A stretch of DNA of 9,696 nucleotides, taken from positions 1 to 9,696 of the forward strand of contig CAZUAY010000149.1 in NCBI GenBank assembly GCA_964618405.1, given 5' to 3'. The notes under the pieces were generated by a model. That model made no database searches. It was not told the DNA's origin and saw only the letters and a program-made list of their open reading frames with translations. The position numbers and the translations under genes are program-made. Positions 1 to 4,425 of this stretch are shown here, in pieces; the first letter of the stretch is position 1, and every line of letters begins with the position of its first letter. The DNA is from JBBQIY01 sp964618405. GTDB lineage: Bacteria; Verrucomicrobiota; Kiritimatiellia; RFP12; UBA3636.

Positions 1-500
1 CCGATACACTGACGTCGGGAGGGCGGAAAACAGATGCAAAGACCGTAGAAAAGTATCTCGCTGCCATGATGGCTAGCTTCATTGTTTACCAAGTACGTCG
101 ATTTGACGTAAAAGGAAAACAATACTTGAAGACGCAAGAGAAGTATTATGTGGTCGATTCTGGACTGCGTTTTATGCTACTGGGATACCGCGATGCCGAC
201 TGGGGTCATCTGCTTGAGAACATCGTCTACCTCGAACTTTTTAGACGCGGATATTCGATCTTCATCGGAAAGGTCGGAACGGCAGAAGTCGACTTCGTTG
301 CCCAGAAGGGGGACGAAACCGTCTATTACCAAGTGGCCGCAACGCTTCGTACACCTGAAACGCTTGAAAGGGAGCTCCGCCCACTCCGTGCCATAGCAGA
401 TGATTATCCGAAGTTCATCATTACGCTCGATGACGATCCGTCTGCCGATTACGCGGGTATCCGCACAATCAACGCTCTCGACTTCCTTGCGGAAATGTAG
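1..500 (+). CDS. DUF4143-type ATP-binding protein, C-terminal part (partial, left edge)
   Basis: The frame is open from base 3 to the TAG at 498-500 and lacks its start, which lies left of the window; the ATG at 66 is internal. The visible 165 residues match the C-terminal DUF4143 domain of the bacterial/archaeal AAA ATPase family: 'TDAKTVEKYLAAM' (end of the winged-helix-like segment), 'KGKQYLKTQEKYYVVDSGLR', then 'HLLENIVYLELFRRGY' and a nuclease-fold-like strand pair 'AEVDFVAQ...YYQV'. In this domain the lysine of the PD-(D/E)XK pattern is usually replaced, as here by Q, so nuclease activity is not implied. The Walker A/B ATPase half would lie off-window. These proteins are common solitary accessory genes, often near toxin-antitoxin or mobile regions, and their cellular role is poorly defined. 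No second gene follows within 490 bases. The family call is firm; no function is claimed. Confidence 0.88.
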   Translation, partial: DTLTSGGRKTDAKTVEKYLAAMMASFIVYQVRRFDVKGKQYLKTQEKYYVVDSGLRFMLLGYRDADWGHLLENIVYLELFRRGYSIFIGKVGTAEVDFVAQKGDETVYYQVAATLRTPETLERELRPLRAIADDYPKFIITLDDDPSADYAGIRTINALDFLAEM

Positions 501-589
501 CCGTGGAAGGAGATGGGCAGTAGGAAATCAGAAGTCTCCAGTTTCAGCTAAATCTCCCCCTCTCGACGGATTCGATCAAATCAAAAGAA

Positions 590-644
590 TCGACTGAATC
601 GATTTTGTCGAATCACTCGAATAGCTCGATTCAGTCGAAAAGCC
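590..644 (+). repeat. Hairpin abutting GAAAAGCC (hairpin-core family, copy 1)
   Basis: A perfect 13-bp inverted repeat, tcgactgaatcga (590-602) and tcgattcagtcga (626-638), encloses a 23-base loop. Its 3' arm runs straight into the octamer gaaaagcc (637-644). The same design, with compensated base changes in the stem, recurs at 2262-2297 and, inverted, at 2393-2425. It lies 90 bases beyond the DUF4143 gene. The hairpin is followed by A rather than T residues, so in the + direction it is not a canonical terminator. Confidence 0.75.
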
Positions 645-654
645 TTGGGCTTTT
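638..654 (+). terminator. Possible weak intrinsic terminator
   Basis: The short hairpin aaaagcc-ttg-ggctttt (7-bp stem, 3-base loop) ends in four T residues. It follows the DUF4143 gene on the + strand by about 140 bases and overlaps the end of the preceding repeat. The stem is half A-T and the T tract is short. It may only be part of the repeat, since a related sequence with a mismatched stem sits at about 1270-1286 where no + gene ends. Confidence 0.28.
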
Positions 655-655
655 A

Positions 656-937
656 AACCTAAAAACGGGAGTTGAATCAGTAAACAAAACACTTAGTCGC
701 CACCCTTAGTCGGATACCCTTAGCCGAACTGCTTATTCGCTGATCCGCAGTCCTTTACCGACGGAGAGATACGGTTAAGTGTAGCCGGTTAAGTGTGACG
801 GCTAAGAGTGGCGGGTGAGATTCGACCCCAATTGGTGCGATGAAAGCGGAGCAGCAGTATGCTTGCATGTCGCGCATGAGCAGCCACTTGCGAGCATCAT
901 TCGCAACTGCGAGCAGTTGAACTCCCGTTTTTAGGTT
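656..937. repeat. 282-bp element bounded by 18-bp perfect inverted repeats
   Basis: aacctaaaaacgggagtt (656-673) is repeated exactly as its reverse complement at 920-937. The 246 bases between hold no convincing gene but do hold a long imperfect hairpin (692-806). Size and termini resemble a non-autonomous miniature element. No clear target-site duplication is visible: the flanks are 'tttta' on the left and 'aagtt' on the right. No transposase is present in the window. It could instead be a structured intergenic repeat. A 64-codon minus-strand frame across 755-949 has no recognisable domain and was not accepted. Confidence 0.6.
692..806. repeat. Long imperfect hairpin built of CTTAG(T/C)CG-like units
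   Basis: Bases 692-726 pair with 772-806 at 27 of 35 positions by my alignment, some mismatches being allowed G-U pairs in RNA. Each arm is internally repetitive: 'cttagtcg' occurs twice and 'cttagccg' once in the left arm, with 'ggttaagtgt' twice in the right. The loop is 727-771. The 13-mer cccttagtcggat (703-715) recurs once more at 1955-1967, just inside the next repeat-rich stretch. The spacing is too short and the units too degenerate for a CRISPR array. Confidence 0.55.
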
Positions 938-992
938 AAGTTGTCTCAACTCTGCTATTTCTATGCTTTTGTTGTGACCCCGTCCTCAGTTT

Positions 993-1226
993 TCAGTCAA
1001 GCTCGGGAATTTCTGCCTTCGGAACAAGGATCGCAATGGATCGGGACAGACCCGGAACCCGGCTGATTAAACCTTTTTTCTCCAGCGTCACAATCATTTG
1101 ATGAACAGATGGAGCCGACACACCGAAATATATTTGCATATCACGCTCTGCCGGAGCCTGCCGATGAATCTTCGTGTAATAGTAGATGAATGACAAATAC
1201 TGACCTTGTTTTTCTGTAAAGCTCAT
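993..1226 (-). CDS. LexA-type winged-helix DNA-binding protein lacking the peptidase domain
   Basis: This 77-residue protein corresponds to the N-terminal DNA-binding domain of LexA (winged helix). It has 'TEKQGQYLSFIYYYTKIHRQ' as helix 1, 'PAERDMQIYFGVSAPSVHQM' as the turn and recognition helix, and 'LEKKGLISRVPGLSRSIAI' as the wing. Full LexA has about 200 residues and a self-cleaving Ser-Lys peptidase domain; none is encoded here, and the protein stops at 'EIPELD'. It should therefore be a constitutive DNA binder rather than a cleavable SOS switch. The ATG is supported by AAAGGAA (complement of 1233-1239) six bases upstream. It is monocistronic, flanked on both sides by non-coding repeat DNA, and its leader contains a GAAAAACC half-copy at 1259-1286. 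Stand-alone versions occur in accessory DNA, plasmids and phages. Targets cannot be read from the sequence. MarR-like or other winged-helix families are the alternative. Confidence 0.82.
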   Translation of the reverse strand: MSFTEKQGQYLSFIYYYTKIHRQAPAERDMQIYFGVSAPSVHQMIVTLEKKGLISRVPGLSRSIAILVPKAEIPELD

Positions 1227-1258
1227 TTTATGTTCCTTTCCAACTGATTCGACCCAAT

Positions 1259-1286
1259 CGATTCCTTCGAAAAACCCTTTGGCTTT
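1259..1286 (+). repeat. Half-copy of the hairpin-core repeat in the LexA-like gene leader
   Basis: cgattccttcgaaaaacc (1259-1276) carries the 3' arm and GAAAAACC core (1269-1276) of the hairpin family, followed by 'ctttggctttt', which parallels 'ttgggctttt' after copy 1. The matching 5' arm (it would read ttcgaaggaatcg) is absent. It lies 33 bases upstream of the minus-strand LexA-like start, so it would be in that gene's promoter or leader; a regulatory role is only a possibility. Confidence 0.45.
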
Positions 1287-1658
1287 TGGAGCACCACCCT
1301 AAAATCTAATCGTTTGTGTTTCGACAAAGCTAGCGACAAGGGATGGCAGTATGCTCCTTTGAGTGACACTACCACACACACCCACGGCTGGTCAAGACGG
1401 GGCAAGCCCGATCGGAAACTACGCACCTCTCACTCAGCAAAGCCCCTGCTCTCTCCTTCATTCTTCTTGTGTGATGGCGATTAAGAGAAACAGCATGATC
1501 AGAACGGCTAATTGAGTGATCCGTTCCTATTTTTTGGTCGCTTTTAAAGCTACTGGAACTGTAACTTTGGTCCCATCTACAAAATCTGCACTTAGCGTCC
1601 CCGGAGGCGGCACATGGGGCGGTGGCATGCTCATGAACGAAGTTGTCGTTCAGACTGA
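1287..1658. other. Non-coding stretch, no gene recognised
   Basis: These 372 bases between the LexA-like gene and the EthD fragment carry only short frames with no recognisable domain on either strand. The only structure noted is a small inverted repeat, gaacgg (1501-1506) with ccgttc (1520-1525). Promoters for the minus-strand regulator should lie at the left end, but no convincing -35/-10 pair was found. The lost N-terminal half of the EthD-like gene would be expected at the right end and is not recognisable there. Confidence 0.5.
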
Positions 1659-1925
1659 CGCGGTGCCAATCCGGCAACAGCGAAATACGTCAAGAAATAC
1701 ATTCAATGTCACACGACATTTGATGAATATGAGCGGGGAGAAGTGCCCTTCGACGGCACGGCGGAGCTTTGGTTCGATACCGTCCAAGACAAAAATGCGT
1801 TCTTCAGCGATCCAGATTATGTGAAGGATATTCAGCCAGACGAAAGACGATTTGCCGATATGACGCGAACCGTGTTCTTTGCTACTGTGGAAGATCCCAT
1901 ACTCGAAGATTCAACTTCCTGTTAG
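1659..1925 (+). pseudogene. EthD-domain protein, C-terminal fragment
   Basis: The frame is open from 1659 (after an in-frame TGA at 1656-1658) to the TAG at 1923-1925, 88 codons. It reads like the second half of an EthD/dimeric alpha-beta barrel domain: 'TAKYVKKYIQCHTTF', then 'VPFDGTAELWFDTVQDKNAF', 'SDPDYVKDIQPDERRFADM' and 'TVFFATVEDPIL'. The family normally opens with a strand and a 'YW..xHgPL' helix about 30 residues earlier; neither that segment nor a start codon with a ribosome site is found in frame. A GTG at 1743 could start a 60-residue product, but that would remove a third of the preserved homology. I therefore call a 5'-truncated gene. EthD-type proteins are small ferredoxin-fold enzymes or accessory proteins of oxidative and polyketide pathways; none of those partners is nearby. 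Confidence 0.6.
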
Positions 1926-1989
1926 ACGGAAAATGATATTGCACAAGTCGGGTGCCCTTAGTCGGATCCCACGGTCGCCAGCCTATGAT

Positions 1990-2127
1990 TCATTGTCCGA
2001 TGGTGACAGGTCGGTCGGGAAAAGCGGTAAGCGTGATTGGGGTGGTGAAAGATTGTGCCGGGTAGATGGGGGGAGGCAAGCCGTCCGTGCCGCCGTTCAA
2101 GACAAGCGTGCCACCTGATGCGAATTT
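1990..2127 (-). pseudogene. Fragment of a subtilase-type 'VTIGQ' C-terminal tail
   Basis: Read on the minus strand from 2127 to the TGA at 1990-1992, the frame gives 'KFASGGTLVLNGG', a gap-like insert, then 'FTTPITLTAFPDRPVTIGQ' and stop. The intact peptidase next door ends '...GKGMTMRAFGGPVTIGQ' and stop. The DNA also matches: bases 1989-2010 and 2533-2554 agree at 20 of 22 positions. An in-frame stop lies at once upstream (2128-2130) and no start is present, so this is a decayed remnant of the last coils of a beta-helix-like C-terminal domain, probably from a second copy of the neighbouring gene or a relative. It ends 406 bases beyond the intact gene's end, with the hairpin cluster between. 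Confidence 0.62.
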
Positions 2128-2146
2128 TTAAGGGTCGCGTCTCGAA

Positions 2147-2167
2147 ATTCGATTCCGCTGAAAAACC
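2147..2167 (+). repeat. Half-copy of the hairpin-core repeat
   Basis: The 21 bases attcgattccgctgaaaaac plus c match 2277-2297 at 20 of 21 positions and include the GAAAAACC core (2160-2167). The 5' hairpin arm found in the 2262-2297 copy is missing here. Confidence 0.6.
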
Positions 2168-2185
2168 CCGTTTCATGGGCTGTGA

Positions 2186-2243
2186 TCGTCCTCGTCCTCG
2201 TCCTCGATTTTGCTAGGTTTTTCGAGGACGAGGACGAGAACGA
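2186..2243. repeat. CTCGTCCTCG-rich long hairpin
   Basis: ctcgtcctcgtcctcga (2191-2207) is followed after 14 bases by its exact reverse complement (2222-2238). Allowing one mismatch, the stem grows to 22 bp (2186-2207 with 2222-2243). The arms are tandem copies of 'cctcgt'. The loop and first stem base hold GGTTTTTC (2216-2223), the inverse of the GAAAAACC core seen in the neighbouring repeats. Such CTCGTCCTCG palindromes are familiar as intergenic repeats in PVC-type genomes (from memory). No transcribed gene is tied to it. Confidence 0.72.
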
Positions 2244-2261
2244 GGGGGCAAAGTCGACTTG

Positions 2262-2297
2262 TTCAGCAGAATCGACATTCGATTCTGCTGAAAAACC
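2262..2297 (+). repeat. Hairpin abutting GAAAAACC (hairpin-core family, copy 2)
   Basis: A perfect 13-bp inverted repeat, ttcagcagaatcg (2262-2274) and cgattctgctgaa (2280-2292), has a 5-base loop. The 3' arm merges into gaaaaacc (2290-2297). Compared with copy 1 (590-644), three stem positions differ, and in each case the partner base changes as well (633/595 against 2286/2268; 635/593 against 2288/2266; 636/592 against 2289/2265). This argues that the paired structure has been kept. Confidence 0.75.
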
Positions 2298-2304
2298 TTC
2301 GTCA

Positions 2305-2390
2305 ACGCGGTCGGGACAGAGCCCGACCCTCCAAAACGACAGGAATACGCGTTGTTTGAGAACTGGAGGGACGACCTCCGTGTCGTCCGC
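2305..2390. repeat. Two-hairpin intergenic repeat (GGTCGGG...CCCGACC / GGACGAC...GTCGTCC)
   Basis: Hairpin A is ggtcggg (2309-2315) with cccgacc (2322-2328); hairpin B is ggacgac (2369-2375) with gtcgtcc (2382-2388). They are linked by a further inverted pair, ccctcca (2327-2333) and tggaggg (2364-2370). The whole is enclosed by 11-bp inverted repeats, gctgaaaaacc (2287-2297) and ggtttttcagc (2393-2403). Sequences of this 'gtcgggacagagcccgac ... gacgacctccgtgtcgtc' style are recurrent in PVC genomes to my recollection. A 72-codon minus frame (2302-2520) running through it is judged spurious. Confidence 0.65.
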
Positions 2391-2392
2391 AG

Positions 2393-2425
2393 GGTTTTTC
2401 AGCGCAACCGATTGTTGCGCCCTGA
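2393..2425 (-). repeat. Hairpin abutting GAAAAACC (hairpin-core family, copy 3, inverted)
   Basis: gcgcaac (2402-2408) pairs with gttgcgc (2414-2420) across a 5-base loop. After a 2-base bulge the stem continues as tca (2399-2401) with tga (2423-2425). On the minus strand the 3' arm runs into tgaaaaacc (core 2393-2400), as in copies 1 and 2, with an unrelated stem sequence. It is 109 bases past the stop of the minus-strand peptidase. The run next to the hairpin on that strand is A, not T, so it is not a standard terminator. Confidence 0.6.
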
Positions 2426-2533
2426 CCCCAATCGAGCCACACGATCAGCGGGCCAAAGTTAGCAAACACCAGGGCGGGAGACGATGTAGGTTTTTTCATA
2501 GTGTCATTTTTGGAGAACATCGCCAGTCAGCCT

Positions 2534-4405
2534 TCATTGACCGATGGTGACGGGGCCGCCAAAGGCCCGCATCGTCATTCCTTTGCCGATGGTGCCCGTC
2601 CAGTTGTTCGCTCCGGCTTTGAAAATCAAACTCGTAGGGACGGCCGACACAGCTTCGGTGACCGTATTGAAGGGCTGGGCAAAGCTTCCATTCTCCATTC
2701 CGAAGTAGTTAAAATCCACCCACGTCCGAAGTCCGGAGACATACTGCATCGCCGCGCCAAGGTTCGGACGCGGGCCAATGTTTTGCGCGACGTTCCGGAA
2801 GAAGGTTATACCGGATGCCGCGACGGTTTGGGAAGTGTTCACGGTCACTTGGGTGGTCGAGATGAATGCGGTGATGAGGCCTTCTTGACCGCCTGAAAAG
2901 CGGATGACGGAGTTGATGTCGTAAGTGCTAAACACGGCGTTGCCGCTCACCCGTGTCACCGTCGTCCCGCTTTGGGAATAAGTGCCGCCGCGGAATTCGG
3001 AGCCCTCAAGTTGGGGGGAACCGGTCGCACGGAGGATTTCGCGCATTTCGAAAGCCGTGAGCACGGCTCCGAAATTGGTGACTTTGTGGTGTGCCTGAAG
3101 CGCCGCGCACGCCCCGGCCACAATGGGCGAGGCGCTCGAGGTGCCGGCGAAGGTCGCAGTGTAAAAACTGTTGGATCCGTCTGCGGAATACCTGTCGCCA
3201 TAGCCGGTGGTGACGACCCTCTCGCCCCAACCTTGGAGATCGACTCTCGAGCCGAAGTCCGAAAAATTGAGACGTGAGCGGTCACCGATGCCTCCAGCAG
3301 CAGTACCGCCCGCACCGACAATAATGGCACCCGAGTTGTGGTCCGCGCGGAAAGGCGAGTGGCGGGTGTTAAACATTGGGTCGTCCAGATTCTGGCTGCC
3401 ATTCCCAGCCGCCTCCACGACGATAAAGCCCGCAGCGACCGTGTTTCTAATGGTTTCGTAAGTCACCTGTAATTCCCATTCGACAGGAACCCAGTCATTG
3501 GCGCTCGTCGCTGGGCCGTCGACTTGGGCTTCGAGGAGGATGATATCGCCCGGGCGCATGGCAGCGGCAGCCGCAGTAATGGCGTCGGCCACGTTGTAGC
3601 CGGTGGCAGGGGTATGGGTGACGACGAAAAGGGTGCTATAGTAGGCGATGCCCTTGGTGCCGACGCCGTCGTCGCGGGATCCCAACTCACCGAGCACGGC
3701 GGTGCCGTGATTCATGTAGTCAAGCCCGGAAGCGGCCACGGAAGGCGCGGGTCCGACAAGGATCGCATTGAAATCGCTGTGGCTCAGGTTCCAGGAGTAT
3801 TCGATATCCGTGATCCACACGTTGCCGCCCGAGCCCCCCAGTTGTGTCCAGGCGTAGTCGGCATCAACTCCGCCGGGCGCAGCATTGAGATAACCCTGTA
3901 GCGGCTGATAATTCCCGGCCGCCGGCGGCGGGGCCGGGAGCGGCATGGGCTCGGCAAGTTCCACCACATCGAGTGCGTTCAACTCATCGATAAGCTGTTC
4001 GACCTTCATGCCTTTGGGCGCGCGGAGGATGTAAGCGGTGTTCAGGTCCGCCATCGCTTTGCCCGTGTTGCGCTGCGCTTTCTCCCGCATCTCGCTCAGC
4101 TTCTCCTCTGCGACGCTGTGATGCCGCTCCCATTTCGCTCCGGTCATGGCGAGACGATTGAGCAAACCGGCGGATTCTCTGAGCGCGTTCGACTTCGCGC
4201 CCTCGACGACGAGCTTCCCTTGGCGCAAACGCACAGGCAGATCGTCTCGGAATTTTACGGAGATGCGCTCCGCGTCTTGTTTCTTCACGTCGATGACGGT
4301 TACGGCTGGCTTCGCGATTACCCTGCGCGGTTTCAAAGGAGTCTGCGCAAAGGCGGTGCCTGTAAAAACGAAGCCGATGAGAAGATAAATAATGTGACGT
4401 TTCAT
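2534..4405 (-). CDS. Secreted S8 (subtilisin-like) serine peptidase
   Basis: This 623-residue protein has a Sec signal peptide (MKRHIIYLLIGFVFTGTAFA, cut before Q21), a propeptide-like region (about 22-170, ending in a Pro/Ala linker at 152-163) and a subtilase domain (about 190-465). The triad is complete: D200 in 'WITDIEYSW', H233 in 'NHGTAVLGEL', S423 in 'GTSSASP', with oxyanion N335 in 'AAGNGS'. Residues 474-537 form a beta-rich module ('VFSTYDINSVIRF...ITAFISTTQVTV') of a kind often seen in phage and surface proteins; here it interrupts the end of the peptidase before 'IGPRPNLGAAMQYV'. The tail 560-623 ('TWVDFNYFGMENGSFAQPFN' to 'GGPVTIGQ') looks like the first coils of a beta-helix domain and ends early. 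The ATG has GAGGA (complement of 4413-4417) seven bases upstream. The preceding minus-strand gene ends 20 bases upstream, so the two are probably cotranscribed. Expected role: export and hydrolysis of proteins outside the inner membrane; the substrate is unknown. Confidence 0.92.
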   Translation of the reverse strand: MKRHIIYLLIGFVFTGTAFAQTPLKPRRVIAKPAVTVIDVKKQDAERISVKFRDDLPVRLRQGKLVVEGAKSNALRESAGLLNRLAMTGAKWERHHSVAEEKLSEMREKAQRNTGKAMADLNTAYILRAPKGMKVEQLIDELNALDVVELAEPMPLPAPPPAAGNYQPLQGYLNAAPGGVDADYAWTQLGGSGGNVWITDIEYSWNLSHSDFNAILVGPAPSVAASGLDYMNHGTAVLGELGSRDDGVGTKGIAYYSTLFVVTHTPATGYNVADAITAAAAAMRPGDIILLEAQVDGPATSANDWVPVEWELQVTYETIRNTVAAGFIVVEAAGNGSQNLDDPMFNTRHSPFRADHNSGAIIVGAGGTAAGGIGDRSRLNFSDFGSRVDLQGWGERVVTTGYGDRYSADGSNSFYTATFAGTSSASPIVAGACAALQAHHKVTNFGAVLTAFEMREILRATGSPQLEGSEFRGGTYSQSGTTVTRVSGNAVFSTYDINSVIRFSGGQEGLITAFISTTQVTVNTSQTVAASGITFFRNVAQNIGPRPNLGAAMQYVSGLRTWVDFNYFGMENGSFAQPFNTVTEAVSAVPTSLIFKAGANNWTGTIGKGMTMRAFGGPVTIGQ

Positions 4406-4425
4406 GGTGCGTTCCTCACTTTTAG

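Noticed and set aside
692..806. CRISPR-like repeats (CTTAG(T/C)CG units)
   Set aside because: Units are about 8 bases with about 6-base spacing, variable, arranged as an inverted repeat; no spacers and no cas genes.
656..941. Integron attC site (GTTAAGT at 774-780, 788-794 and 935-941 fits GTTRRRY)
   Set aside because: No matching RYYYAAC left core in the right place and orientation, and no integrase in the window.
1227..1250. SOS-type LexA operator (TGTTC-N4-GAACA) upstream of the LexA-like gene
   Set aside because: Only the half TGTTC (1231-1235) is present; the partner half reads ccaac. The overlap with the ribosome site explains it.
1369..1677. 102-codon minus frame ('MPDWHRVSLNDNFVHEH...') and overlapping + frame 1516-1824
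   Set aside because: No domain or ribosome site; the + frame overlaps the EthD-like fragment, whose own frame carries the recognisable sequence.
2402..2420. attC-like GCGCAAC / GTTGCGC pair
   Set aside because: The third and fifth core positions break the RYYYAAC/GTTRRRY consensus; better explained as part of the hairpin-core family.
2302..2520. 72-codon minus-strand frame starting 'MFSKNDTMKKPTSSPALVF'
   Set aside because: No ribosome site; most of the frame is translated hairpin repeat ('VVLEGRALSRPR' is the repeat read through). It looks like a by-product of the intergenic element.
2393..2533. Intrinsic terminator of the S8 peptidase gene
   Set aside because: The hairpin at 2399-2425 is followed on the minus strand by A residues, and no hairpin plus T tract was found between 2420 and 2533.
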